Source: Apostichopus parvimensis (taxonomy: Eukaryota > Echinodermata > Holothuroidea > Aspidochirotida > Stichopodidae). Taken from it: a stretch of DNA of 58,004 bases. The translations under genes were made by a program, and so were the position numbers. The stretch is taken from assembly GCA_000934455.1 (NCBI GenBank), contig KN883938.1:22129-80132 (forward strand), given 5' to 3'. The notes under the pieces were generated by a model. The model saw only the letters and a list, made by a program, of their open reading frames with translations. It did not search any database and was not told the DNA's origin. Shown here one piece after another: positions 23,601 to 38,600 of the stretch (the stretch's first letter is position 1; each line of letters begins with the position of its first letter).

Positions 23601-26600
23601 TCCTAGAGACCTTGTTAAATGCTGAATTTATTTAGCAGGAAATGAAAATTTACTGCAACTACGAAAATATTTGGAAGTCGTCCGGTAGAGAATAGTGACA
23701 ATTTTTGTTTTCTGGAGGAGGCAAACTTTTCACGACTTTCCGAGCGCCAAAAGGAAAAGAAAGAAGTCAGAGAGATGTATGGATGATCAAACTAACATCC
23801 AATCTCCACAGTCAGCTACAAGAGCATGCGTAAATTGCAATAGCACCGAGCTGACCAACTGAGAATATTACTAATATGCAACTAATTCATGAAATAAAAA
23901 AAAAAAAGCATGATAGAACTACTGGCCTGAAAACCACTTGGAGAGCGGTTTTTAAGAAGATAATTTCTTATATCTGGTAGTTTTTAGAGTTCAGGAAGGG
24001 ATGGGTCCCCCGGGGGGATCGGGAGGGGGGTAGGAGAATAAGCCAAAAGGTGGGTACTCTCTCTACCCTACATCACAAGAGCTGCCACTTATACAAATGT
24101 CGGCCCTCTTACAACACAAATCAATATACTCCTACCTTTGCGTTGATTTAAAACCTTGGAAAAGGAAAGAAAAGTCGATGGATGAACACATTGCAATAAA
24201 AAAAATAGATAAACAAATAAATAAATAAAGTGTGATAGCTGACCAGTCACCAAAGAATATAACTTTTTTTTATATCTATAATGGAAAAAGACTCGATACA
24301 TGCAGGCTATGCAAATGAATCATCTCTGGATAAACCAAAACCACCACCTGGCAGATCTTATGACCCTAATGTTTCTATGATTATTATATTTTAAACCAGT
24401 TTTTTTTTTCAAGTTTTTTTTATTGATTCCGAACAGGATGCCTCTGGGACAGTTGGGGTCGTCGACGGTGATCCCAGACACACTGATGACATTTGCTGGG
24501 TCAATATAAGGGACCTTACTAAAGACTTTTAACTATGTAGCACATGGGCTAAGATGTTGAACAGATGTCTATTAAAGAGGGACTAAAAAGAACCCCCCCC
24601 CCCTTTTTCTTCTTCTTTTTTTGTCTCGTTGTTGACAGACACAAAGCTGATCAGAATATTTTGTGACAAAGTTATTTTAGAATTTTTTGCAAAGCAGTGG
24701 AATAACATATTAAATGGTAAGCAGAGCACTTTCGTCATCAACAATGCCTTTAATACTGTAGAAGGAGCACACTATACTCACTCTCACAAATACATATCAA
24801 GGAGGTGCATATTTCTCAAAAGTCTAAGTAAAAATTTTTTTACAAAGGTGACCCATACTTTTTTAAAACAGTTTTAATTTTCTCTGATAATTATGATATA
24901 TCAGCTGTAGAAAATAAATTTGGGAGTATATTAANNNNNNNNNNNNNNNNNNNNNNNNNNNNNNNNNNNNNNNNNNNNNNNNNNTTTTTTTATATCTATA
25001 ATGGAAAAAGACTCGATACGTGCAGGCTATGCAAATGAATCATTTCTGAATAAACCAAACCACCACCTGGAAGATCTTATGACCCTAATGTTTCTATGAT
25101 TATCATATTTTATACCAGTTTTTTTCCAAGTTTTTTTTATTGATTCCGAACAGGATGCCTCTGGGACAGCTGGGGTCGTCGACAGTGATCCCAGACACAC
25201 CGATGACATTAGCTGGGTCAATATAAGGGACCTTACCAAAGACTTTTAACTATGTAGCACATGGTCTAAGATGTTGAACAGATGTCTATTAAAGAGGGAC
25301 TAAAAAGAACCCTCCCCCCCTTTTTCTTTTTCTTCTTTTTTTGTCTTGTTGTTGACAGACACAACGCTGATCAGAATATTTTGTGACGAAGTTATTTTAG
25401 AATTTTTTTGCAAAGTAGTGGAATAACATCTGCATATTAAACGGTAAGCAGAGCACTTTTGTCATCAACATTGCCTCCTTTAATACTGTAGAAGGAGCAC
25501 ACTATACTCACTCTCACAAATACATATCAAGGAGGTGCATATTTCTCAAAAGTCTGAGTAAAAATGTTTCTACAAAGGTGACCCATACTTTTTTAAAACA
25601 GTTTTAATTTTCTCTGATAATTATGATATATCAGCTGTAGAAAATAAATTTGGGAGTATATTAATAAAAGCCAGCCTTTGGAACTAATTTTGGTCAGCAT
25701 TTTATTTCTCGCTCTAAACCCTTTCTTTGGTGAGACATCTATTAGAGTTCAAAGAAGTACTTAATAGTTACGTATTTATACTCAATCTGTCTCCAGAAGT
25801 TCTTACCAGGGAAGGTGCCTCCATAGATCGATTCCCCTCCGGTGCCATTTCCTGCCAAAGAAATGAACAGACCACTTGTTTTTTTTTTTTGTATTCCTTT
25901 TTTTTATGGTCTCTTTTTCTGTTGTGTCTCAGCAAAATTGTTCACAAACGATGGTAGCTAACTGGGTCAACAATGACATAAAAAAAAGTATACATGTTCG
26001 ACGACTATTAAAACAGCCGGTATTTATATGTCAGACACACACACACGGACAGACAGCTAAATACACCTCACCAGAATACTTCAACTGGTAACCTATAATA
26101 AAAAAACAAAATACAAAGTGAAAACATATTAACCGGTTAAAAAAGAAACACAATTTATTCAAAATTTTCTCTTCTTCTTCTTGATAACTGCAGTTCAAAT
26201 TAATTGAATACGATAATGCAAAATTTCCTCTTCAATAAACATGAGACGTACAGTTCATATATTGTAAACCAGCCCAACAGCATGAAACCGACCGTCTTCC
26301 CAAAAATGCAGCAGCGTAAAGTTTAACAGACACTAAAAGAATTTTTTTACCGACTACAAGATTATCCTCTCGATAGGAGGGAAACCTCAATTTTTGTTTG
26401 TGGTCCAAGTAGTGATTTTTGTAAATTCCATTCCCCAGACTTTCCCCCACTGGTTAAGCTCTCCTCCTATGTCGCTTTTCATTTCACCTATTTTAACAAT
26501 GTCGGTCTGACCTATCTCTCGTCCCATTGGTATCTGTTTAACTCATCTCTGTGCCAATCATACCACCAATTAAACTGCTCCAGACCATTACAGGAAAGCT

Positions 26601-29600
26601 CACCGTAAGACTGTACAGGAAATATTCATGTGCACACCGGATTGTTAAACCTACTCTGCCATCCATTTAATAGTGGCTTTGATAAGGTCCTGTAGTCATG
26701 GTCAATGAGTTCAATTTCTGATATACTTTAACATATACTGTATATATATACAATTTTTTCCCATCTCTTATTTTTTTGGCCATGTTATCTTTTCCGACCA
26801 GTTTCTCACGGTAAATGAACAACTATTTTGACAGGGGTGTTGTGCAAACAAATCTGTACAATATCAATGACCTGTCCATTATTACTGGGGACTAGAAATG
26901 TTTGACAAAGCAATTCTTTCCAATACCAGTTACAGTATGCAGGGATGTGCCCAGGATTTCCTGAGTGCCGGGTATACTGATCGCCGTCCTAGGGGAGGGG
27001 GTCTAAGGGGGATGGGTGTCCCCCTCCCCTTTGAGAAATTTTTCGATTTTTGAAGGTGCTCAGATGCCAAATGCTGGCACTTGTGTAGCTTTTAAGGCAC
27101 ATACACTAGTACTAGTTTTGCTAACAATTTACATTTTTTAATATTTTTTTAGTGAAATATATTAAGTACCTGGTAAAAGTTATTAGTTTGTTTCAAAGAG
27201 ATTTTACAAGGGTTCAATTGGGAGCCATAAGTAATGTTTCTCGCATGCGTAACTGATGCATTATTAGTCTGTATGATTTTGGCATAGACTAGGCCCAATT
27301 CATGTTGAATATATTGTTAGGAATGTAAGGATTTTAGATGAAAATAGTGCTGGGCGGGATTCATGATTTTTAAGACAGTGCTGGGCGGTAATTATTTAGT
27401 GCTGGGCGGGGCCGCCCAGTGCCGCCCAGCGTGGGCACATCCCTGAGTATGTTTGAGCTGACCATATTTTTTTGAATTCGGGAAAAACTGGGAACATGGT
27501 ACTGACTGTTGACTACTTCGTGTGGATGTGAGGTGGTATTTAGCGAATGGTCAATATTCAAGCACATCTTCAGGAGTATTTGATGATGCAATGTTTTTAA
27601 GGACCATGGTCAAACGTCCAAAGTTTCTGTAATAATCACATTTACAGCTGGTGAAATTATTGAATGATACGGGTTACTTTATCTGTGAGTGTGAATGAAC
27701 TTTATGGTTTGAGTTGTGAATAATCACAGCTTATATTCAAGGTGTCTCAGCACAATTATTTTACAAATTTAGGAACCAGTTCCAGGGACACTTGTACTTT
27801 GTAGTCATTGGGAGAGAGGAGAGGGGAGGGGGGGGGGAGAGAGATAGCAGATACAATCTGCAGACATTTCTGGGAACAGTTTCAACTGGGGACAGTACAT
27901 GGAGTCAGAATTCTGTAAACAGAAATGGACCTGGCTCTTACAGCACCTGCTTGCCTTTCATATTCATATTCCACCTCTTTAAACTAAATTAAATCAAATT
28001 ACTTTTCAGAGCATGTTCTGCATTTTTCCCTTTCTTGAACCAAAATAGGCCCTAATTAGCTATATTCAGTTAGCCTCAACAGAAACTAATGAGAAAAGGT
28101 TACATATGCCTTTAGCCCTAATTCTTGTATGCAAAGTAGCGAAGATTAGAAAAATGATGGTCAGTGTGCTTGGCCTAAGATAATGTTTGACATTGCTTAA
28201 AAAATAGAAGAAGGACACGCTTTGTGAAGATTCGTGTGACTTTACCCTTCAAACAGATTTCATTGCTGAACAAATTAACTAGTATATACTGCATAGCTTA
28301 CAGTACGTGCAAACAGAACTGAGTACTATGGTTTGGATCCAAGCCAAGCTATAAAAGTTGTAACCAATTTTTTGATGCCCATCTGATCTTTAGCAAAGTA
28401 TTCTAATAACGTAATTTACCGTATCATTAAACTTCTACTGTACCATATATGCTGTCATTATAATACCTTTTAAAAGTTTTTTTTGCTGGTACCATGTATG
28501 TATACCGTTACAGAATCTGATAAGAAGGGAGATACGGTTATTAATGTAACAGAAGTAACGTAATACAGCTTGCAGCTATTTCAAGTTTAATTAACGAATA
28601 CAAATAACCAATTTTTTTTTACTATACTGTAATTTATGATATATTATTAAATAAAGGGAAACTGACTTGGGAATTTTAGACTTGGAGAGAAAATGTAAAG
28701 CAAATTTATGGTTGGAACGGGTTTCCAATAAGTTGACCTCTGGGTCGCTCAGTTGGTGGTAAGGATATGACTAGGCCTATATAAAGCTTTGGCTTTATGG
28801 GGTCCACCACCAACTAAAAGGTGGATAGTTGCATATAGATGACAAGTTGCATATATATAGATGAAAAGTTTTTAGCCAAAACGTATTTATTTACACGCGT
28901 CACCTTGCTTCAACAGTCACGGTACTGTACGTCTGCCAAGGCAGGAATAATTGTGTTGTGTTCTGAAGAGCTTAATTAACAATCTCTTTGATGATATGTT
29001 GCTATTAAAGCTAACTGATGATAAATCTGGGTACATCATCACAGAATCTGTATATATGTGGCTTACTAGCTACTGTGGATGATGGCATGCAAAATAGGTC
29101 AAGGGATCTTGATATCAGGAACAGGGGTCAACAATTATACCACATACTGTAATACAGCTCCTTAAATGTTTTTTGATTCCCGGTTTCCCAAGACTGTTGA
29201 TTCGTGCCATGCTGAATGAAATCTCTCTTCTCTGATGACATGTCACGTGTACGTAGGACATTCTTTTTGTATCATGCTACCTTTAAACAGCAGGCAGGCT
29301 TATAACATATGGCACACTGTTTGCAAAAACACATAAAAAACGATTTGTCAAGGAGGTAGGTCTATGACAATGCCCATTGATTTAACCTGAGTGTGCAGCT
29401 CTAACAACTCCCCTGTGATGGGACTGATGAAACCTGAAACACTACTGCATGTGCTTGTACAGCACTGGATGATATTTGAGCATAGAAAACATGAACTTAG
29501 GGAGATAGATCTGTACAGCATTTCCACCATCCATTGAAACTTGGAAACTAGTCTTCATAGTTTGCAACATTATAATTATTGTTCCAGTGCAGAGGAATAG

Positions 29601-32600
29601 TTTAATCAAATCATTTTCAAATCTTTAAGCTAGCTTGTATGGCATAAATTGGGTGAGAGGGAGGAGGGGGGGGGGAGGGGAATATGAAAACATTACCTCA
29701 CAAAAGAGTTGTGAAACAACCAAGGAGAGGGGACCAGAAAAAACTACCTAAGCAAGGGCTTCAGAAACACTAGCTGAAAATTCCTTACACAGTACACTGG
29801 ACAGGAACAGGGAAAGGGTGTGATATTGTTTGTACACTTGCACAAGGTAAACCCCCTGAGGTAACCTGGTAGTAGAAGCTATCAATATGTTTGAACTACC
29901 ACATGTACAACAAGACCGTCAAAATGCTTCCTCTGTCCAATTTCTGTCCACAAATCATGATTAATAATAGCTACAATTCTATTTCCCTATAAACTGGGCA
30001 GAATATACTGTATGATGGCCTCTCAACACCAGCACACTGATTGGCTGCACCGTCTGTTGCCATGGAAACTTGGGCCAACAGGTGACAATTTTTTTTCTTT
30101 TCAAAAAATTGACTTCCAATATATATTAGATATGCTTACCTGTGCCTAAACTGTAAATTTTAATATTTTGACATTTGGATGATGCATATGGTAATTTATA
30201 AGGCTCAAATATGGGGGGAAGGTTCAAGTCTTCGCAAACTGGTAAAGACACTTTAACTAGTGCATATAGTTTACTGTTGCAGACCAGCAACAACACTGGT
30301 AGAACAACATACCGCAACATACATTAACAGGCTAGAATACTTTGATTGTGGGAAGTGAAGAGAAACAGAATACTCAGATTATCATTATTATTATTATTAA
30401 CCAAATATGGCCGTTTGGGATCTTTTATGCAAATTCGGTGTAACTGCTTCACATTAATAATTAGTTCTTGATGGCAATGGTTCATGCATTCATTCTTCAC
30501 TGTATGTATGCTATGTCCTGTACAAACCTGCGCTAAAGTCACCACCTTGAATGATGAAATCCTTGACAACTCTGTGAATCTTTGTTCCTTTATAATGCAG
30601 AGGTTTTCCGGTCACTTCCCCGGCACCCTTCTCACCTGTAGTAGGAAAGATAAACAAACGACAGAGATGAGAAAACATCAAACAATTGGAAATCACCAGT
30701 AATGTTTGGATTGCTTTGAACTTTTGACTAGGTCCCACTAAGGGATGTAATAATGGGCAATCAGTCCTTTTCATTGTTTCAAGGATTAATTCTTTTCTTT
30801 CTACTTGCTCAAATTGCATACATGAATATTGTTAATACTTTTGTTGATGTTGTTAGTGGGAACTTCATACCTATCACAGGTCCATGTACTACACCTCAAC
30901 AATTAAGGAACCCTTCAGCTTGCTCCAATGATACTGTATCATGTAGTATGATCTGGTTAATTGATTTGACCTGTTTTTGATTTGTAGAAAAGTGCTTCGG
31001 GATACAAATAAGACGATCAACAAACTCTTGAAAACGGATCCAATGATTTACGTTAAATAGCAAAGTTGAAAATTTGTATGATGGAAATTGCTACTCCTCA
31101 TTATGTACATACTCCAGACAATTTGGAGGGTCAAATGAGGAGGGGGGCACAGTAGGCTAGAATGGGCGGGTCACAGGGAGAGGACGGGGCTAAAAGGGTA
31201 CCAGACATATGCTTTAGACACTGTAAAGTAAGAGTGCAGTTGTGGTGAAGAGCCGAGGAAGGAAGGAACGAGTGAGGTAAATAGTTTCCTTTTCTGTTCT
31301 AAGCAGAATGTCGTATATATCTGATCGCTGGAATTGCAATTTTATTTTTGAAAAAAAAATTTTTACCAACATGTTGTCAAGACCTCTAAGGAGGCCAGAT
31401 GGAAATATTAACATGTACAGCAGAGCAATTAAGAATTCAAACTTCTTTTTGAGTTCCCCAAACCGGGATGTCAGGACAAAGTTAGAGAAGTCATTGGTAT
31501 TTAGAAGGAAATGTACTTCACGTCTTCACGAGTCACGTACAGCATTACACACAAGAACGCAGTGGTAAATTAATTAAGAGCAAAAGAATATGGGATATAA
31601 TGAGCAACATTCCCCTGTGAAGGTGAATCAACTGAACAGGATCTAGCCCTCCTGGCAATTCTCCAAAAAAAAAAAAATTAATACTCATTTCAGATGTACT
31701 TTAATATAAACCCATTAGATCATCTGAAGTACACTAGTAAAAAGTAAAGATTTCATTCATGACATGTACTATAGAGGGGAGGGGGAGAGGAGGGGCAGGT
31801 AAGGGTAAAAGGGATAAAAGAAAGAAAAGTAACTAGTACAGTATTGTACTGTACGTGACTGATTTTTTTCATATCGGGTATGATATGATACGGAATTGCG
31901 TTATTTAAAATTCGGACGGAAATCTCTAATCATCAAATTATACAGTACTTATGCAAAAAATGGAAATGCTATATATATATACCAAAATAACCAAATGATT
32001 AATATCTTTCTGTTAATTTGAAAGCCACACTACTGTAGCTTCATTGTTTCTCTATAAATCAGAAGTACATACAGAAAATACATCTATTCAAAAGTACAAC
32101 CAATGGCAATAAGCATGAGTGTCTCTAAGTTGTAAAATGATCTAGATGCATTTACCAAGCCTGTCAAACATTAACAAATTATCTGCCATCAACCAAATGT
32201 CTGACTAAGTTTGACAATCTGCCTAAGTCTTGACATTCCAGCAGCATGTATCTATGTTTGCTTATAATTACAAATTGGAACTTTTCATCAAAATACACCA
32301 TATGGTGTCCTGGCCTAGTTCAATATTAAATTGGATGGTGCACTGATCTACACAGATCTGATATATAAATTGGAGATCATTCACGGTTCAGTCTCCTTTG
32401 AGGTTTACGAGATCTATTCTAATAATACATAAATTTATGTCCTCAGTTGATATTAAGTCTATAAATATGACATCTCAACAAATCCAAATTGAACATTACA
32501 GCAGATTTCCAACAGTTCAGGCTTTGGAAGTTTTTGTGTCTGTATATAAACTGGAGACCCTGACTGGGATGGCAAAAGGGAAATGGGCTTTTGTAGACTT

Positions 32601-35600
32601 TTATTTGTTGCTTCAGCATGTTTGAGGTACAACTCTGCATCCTGTAGGTTCACTTTATAAACAGTATTTGTATACACTTATGGGTTGAGATAACAGCCCT
32701 GGGCCCATGATAGGCAGCTACAGTAGCCCTGCAAACCTTCAGCTACTTTACTATCGTTCAAGGATATTTTTTACACCGTGGGTGCTGTATACCACAACAC
32801 CATTTACTACAGTACATCCACAAAATGTTATATGCTCCCTCTCTCAAATATCACATGGTTTATTGCAAGTCTCCCTAAAGCAGTTCTCTAAAATAGGAAT
32901 GACAAACAGATGAAATACTGTAAAATATTTCTTTCCCAGAATATCTGACTGTAGTCTGACCTATTTTTTTTTTTTAACTTGTAACTTATATTATAGTCAA
33001 GTTCAAGAAAACAATTTTCCTTCCCCCTCCCCCTCCAAATACTTCAGTTTTGCCAAAATTTTGTTATTATGGTTTAGTGCAAGTGCTATCCTTCTCTTTG
33101 CTATGTACAACTGACACTACAGGAATATATCGGTCAAATGCCATTAATGTTGTGTGCATACAGTAGCTGGTTTGAAGTTCAGTAGCTTTTCTAGGTGACA
33201 CCTTTTGGATCCTAGGTTGCTTAGACTTTGTTTTTTCTATTTTTCTTTCTTCATTCACCCCTGATTGTTACATGAGCTAGTACTGGCCATCAACATTCCC
33301 ATCCAAGACCTCTTCCAACCCCTGGTACAGGTCTGTCAGACAAAAGACCTAACCTAACCTACTGTAGGTTAAAGCACACCTGTACTATGAACAGTAGACA
33401 GAATGAATTTAGACAGAGATTTACCCAGACGATTTAAAATCGTCTCCCACCGAATGCAATGTCAGCATGGATCTCGGCCCAGCAAGCAGTTTATGGTCTG
33501 GCGAAGAAGAAGAGTGGAAGAGGGTACCTTTCAGTGACCTATTTTTGTCTTTTTCTGCCAATATGGGGAGAATTAAGCCCAGGTTTGAACAAATTAAATC
33601 CTTTTGGAATAGTTAAGGAAGTCATCACGGATTACAATTATTCCCTTCTGTGAATAATCTACGAGTACACAAGAAACTGAAACAAGCACAAAGATGGGGG
33701 GTCAAAAAAATAGATTCAAACCTGTGACAGGTAACACATATACACTTCTGTATGTTGTTCCGGGATGAATGAAACCATGTACTGTAATTTAAGTGTTTGA
33801 ATAATGAGCTGCACATTTTTTACCGACCTAGATGAATTAGTTGACAGATTTTTGCTCTGATACAGAAGGAGGGACTATAGGAGGGACTCGGTTAAAGGTT
33901 CTCTTAGCAGCCGTACAGTCTGTTGTAGTTCCTCAAGGTCGACGGTCCCGAAAGACGCCACGTTTGCGGACTAAACCACCAGAGCTTTCCAAACTAATGC
34001 GATTTCAAATTTTGACAGGTCTCTGAAGAAACCATTGGGTAATCTGCTATAATCACTGACCCCCACGATAATGACCGATTGACCGTCCATTCATTTAGGG
34101 CTTAAAGTGATTTCTGTCCACCCAAAAAGCTTAAAAATATGTGTCCATGATCCCGACATTTGATAAACTAAAAGACCGTGGACTGATTGTTGAGTAATTA
34201 GATATTCAGAAACTAGCTGTCCTTTGACAAACTAAAATATATATATAATGATTTGTGGGCGACATGAATCATTTTTTAAAAATTTCATAGCGCTTCATAT
34301 CTTTCAAATGTAATGTGTTATAACTGCTATTCATCTAGTCCTTAACTCACACCAACATACTGTAGGCCGCCTTTACATCACGGATGGAACCCTGCACTCT
34401 GTGTTCAACATTCGAATGATTCTGAACCCCTTTACTGTACAGACCCTGCGCTCATGATCCCCAAATAGGGAGTTGACGTTTATTTACTTGAAGGAAAGGC
34501 GTGGAACCATCAAGCCGTGTGATGTCCAGCGCTGCTACTATTTAACTATTACTGTAGATGCCTAACTACTATCATGTCAAATTTAATACCCGGGTAGCAA
34601 ATAGCCATGGAGGTTAAAGGTCACCTCTTATATCCTAGGGTCTACCCCCAGCTGCATTTGCGTTATAAATTTAACGATGAGTGCAGGAGTTAAACATCAT
34701 GCTTGTGGTCTATTGTGAACTGTACTGTACAGGTAAAAAAGACATAATTTACAACTTTGACCTGAAGGGCAGTTCTTCTCGTGGCAATGTTAGTCACTAA
34801 AATGGAAATAAATGTTTTCTGTTTTTTTACTATAAAATGAAAACTTGAGTTCATTGAATGGCTGCTACAGTATGACTATACAGATGTGCCATTCTGTCTT
34901 TCATCTCATTCACAATGTGGAGAAATCTAGATGCCTCAAAACAAAACATGATTTGTGGCCACATTATTGTCCCATTTTGCATTCCATAAAAATAGTAAAT
35001 ACCAGTATTAAATGCATTTCTGAACTANNNNNNNNNNNNNNNNNNNNNNNNNNNNNNNNNNNNNNNNNNNNNNNNNNNNNNNNNNNNNNNNNGAACGAGT
35101 GAGGTAAATAGTTTCCTTTTCTGTTCTAAGCAGAATGTCGTATATATCTGATCGCTGGAATTGCAATTTTATTTTTGAAAAAAAATTTTTTACCAACATG
35201 TTGTCAAGACCTCTAAGGAGGCCAGATGGAAATATTAACATGTACAGCAGAGCAATTAAGAATTCAAACTTCTTTTTGAGTTCCCCAAACCGGGATGTCA
35301 GGACAAAGTTAGAGAAGTCATTGGTATTTAGAAGGAAATGTACTCCACGTCTTCACGAGTCACGTACAGCATTACACACGAGAACGCAGTGGTAAATTAA
35401 TTAAGAGCAAAAGAATATGCGATATAATGAGCAACATTCCCCTGTGAAGGTGAATCAACTGAACAGGATCTAGCCCTCCTGGCAATTCTCCAAAAAAAAA
35501 AAAATTAATACTCATTTCAGATGTACTTTAATATAAACCCATTAGATCATCTGAAGTACAGTACACTAGTAAAAAGTAAAGATTTCATTCATGACATGTA

Positions 35601-38600
35601 CTATAGAGGGGAGGGGGAGAGGGGGGGGGCAGGTAAGGGTAAAAGGGATAAAAGAAAGAAAAATAACTAGTACAGTATTGTACTGTACGTGACTGATTTT
35701 TTGCATATTGGGTATGATATGATACGGAATAGCGTTATTTAAAATTCGGACGGAAATCTCTAATCATCAAATTATACAGTACTTACTTATGCAAAAAATG
35801 GAAATTTATGCTATATATATATATATACCAAAATAACCAAATGATTAATATCTTTCTGTTAATTTGAAAGCCACACTACTGTAGCTTCATTGTTTCTCTA
35901 TAAATCAGAAGTACATACAGAAAATACATCTATTCAAAAGTACAACCAATGGCAATAAGCATGAGTGTCTCTAAGTTGTAAAATGATCTAGATGCATTTA
36001 CCAAGCCTGTCAAACATTAACAAATTATCTGCCATCAACCAAATGTCTGACTAAGTTTGACAATCTGCCTAAGTCTTGACATTCCAACAGCATGTACCTA
36101 TGTTTGCTTAAATTACAAATTGGCACTTTTCATCAAAATACACCACCATATGGTGTCCTGGCCTAGGTCGATAAATTGGATGGTGCACGGATCTACTGTA
36201 CACAAGGGTTGAAATAAGCGGGCGCCCAGGCGCTATTCGCGCCCGCAAGCACTAAAATAGCGCCCCTGGACATAAATATACAATACGCACGGGCGCTTCT
36301 TTGTCGGCAAATAAGCGCTCGCATACTCCTGTAAATATCAGCCTTATCATGCGCTGCACAGAAGCCTGAAACTACATTGCATGCTAGTGCTATATAGTAA
36401 CTGCTAGCGATTTGATAAATCACTGATCGATCGAGTGCATGCACAATAGTACTGGTGCACATGGTTTATATATCGCACAACACCTGTACTGATACGTACG
36501 TACATGCCGTACTTGAATTTTGTTTCTCCATTTTAGCTCCTGGTAGTGAGAAAATAGCTCCTGGTTCTACTGAAATTGCCGCGAACCAGGAGCCACTTTT
36601 TTAGAAAGTGGCTCCTGGTCCACAAATCCTTATTTCAACCCTTGACTGTACACAGATCTGATATATATATATATATTGGAGATCAATCACGGTTCAGTCT
36701 CCTTTGAGGTTTACGAGATCTATTCTAATAATGTATACATGAATTTATGTCCTCAGTTGATAGTAAGTCTATGAATAAGACATCTCAACAATGCCAAATT
36801 GAACATTACAACAGATTTCCAACAGTTCAGGCTTTGGAAGTTTTTGTGTCTGTATACAAACTGGAGACCCTGACTGGGATGGCAAAAAGGTAAATGGGCT
36901 TTTGTAGACTTTTATTTGTTGGTTCAGCATGTTTGAGCCTGTACAACTCTGCATCCTGTAGGTTCACTTTATAAACAGTATTGTATACACTTATGGGTTG
37001 AGATACAGTAACAGCCCTGGGCCCATGATAGGCAGCTACAGTAGCCCTGCAAACCTTCGGCTACTGTACTATCGTTCAAGGATATTTTTACACCGTGGGT
37101 GCTGTATACCACAACACCATTTACTACAGTACATCCACAAAATGTTATATGCTCCCTCTCTCAAATATCACATGGTTTATTGCAAGTCTCCCTAAAGCAG
37201 TTCTCTAAAATAGGAATGACAAACAGATGAAATACTGTAAAATATTTCTTTCCCAGAATATCTGACTGTAGTCTGACCTATTTTTTTTTTTAACTTGTAA
37301 CTTATATTATAGTCAAGTTCAAGAAAACAATTTTCCTTCCCCCCCCCCCCAAATACTTCAGTTTTGCCAAAATTTTGTTATTATGGTTTAGTGCAAGTGC
37401 TATCCTTCTCTTTGCTATGTACAACTGACACTACAGGAATATATCGGTCAAATGCCATTAATGTTGTGTGCATAGCTGGTTTGAAGTTCAGTAGCTTTTC
37501 TAGGTGACACCTTTTGGATCCTAGGTTGCTTAGACTTTGTTTTTTCTATTTTTCTTTCTTCATTCACCCCTGATTGTTACATGAGCTAGTACTGGCCATC
37601 AACATTCCCATCCAAGACCTCTTCCAACCCCTGGTACAGGTCTGTCAGACAAAAGACCTAACCTAACCTACTGTAGGTTAAAGCACACCTGTACTATGAA
37701 CAGTAGACAGAATGAATTTAGACAGAGATTTACCCAGACGATTTAAAATCGTCTCCCACCGAATGCAATGTCAGCATGGATCTCGGCCCAGCAAGCAGTT
37801 TATGGTCTGGCGAAGAAGAAGAGTGGAAGAGGGTACCTTTCAGTGACCTATTTTTGTCTTTTTCTGCCAATATGGGGAGAATTAAGCCCAGGTTTGAACA
37901 AATTAAATCCTTTTGGAATAGTTAAGGAAGTCATCACGGATTACAATTATTCCCTTCTGTGAATAATCTACGAGTACACAAGAAACTGAAACAAGCACAA
38001 AGATGGGGGGTCAAAAAAATAGATTCAAACCTGTGACAGGTAACGCATATACACTTCTGTATGTTGTTCCGGGATGAATGAAACCATGTACTGTAATTTA
38101 AGTGTTTGAATAATGAGCTGCACATTTTTTACCGACCTAGATGAATTAGTTGACAGATTTTTGCTCTGATACAGAAGGAGGGACTATAGGAGGGACTCGG
38201 TTAAAGGTTCTCTTAGCAGCCGTACAGTCTGTTGTAGTTCCTCAAGGTCGACGGTCCCGAAAGACGCCACGTTTGCGGACTAAACCACCAGAGCTTTCCA
38301 AACGAATGCGATTTCAAATTTTGACAGGTCTCTGAAGAAACCATTGGGTAATCTGCTATAATCACTGACCCCCACGATAATGACCGTCCATTCATTTAGG
38401 GCTTAAAGTGATTTCTGTCCACCCAAAAAGCTTAAAAATATGTGTCCATGATCCCGACATTTGATAAACTAAAAGACCGTGGACTGATTGTTGAGTAATT
38501 AGATATTCAGAAACTAGCTGTCCTTTGACAAACTAAAATATATATAATGATTTGTGGGCGACATGAATCATTTTTTAAAAATTTCATAGCGCTTCATATC

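Larger units (their letters stand above)
25852..30527 (-). other. Intron between exons 3 and 4
   Basis: About 4.7 kb. It contains an inverted-repeat element (26940-27445), G-rich stretches near 27820 and 29665 and an X-box-like site at 30056. No other gene recognised. Confidence 0.6.

Noticed and set aside
28738..28830. GTCGCTCAGTTGGTGGT resembling a tRNA A box
   Set aside because: There is no B box at the right distance and no foldable cloverleaf.
1093..36652. The three short inverted-repeat elements as products of the neighbouring ZBED gene
   Set aside because: The ZBED protein appears to have lost its catalytic acids, so it is not a likely transposase source. Only shared superfamily ancestry is plausible.
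31308..38395. Small frames present in both duplicate copies (for example 31308-31568 and 35135-35395)
   Set aside because: Their agreement reflects the recent duplication or haplotype pair, not selection on coding. No domain or splice context was seen.
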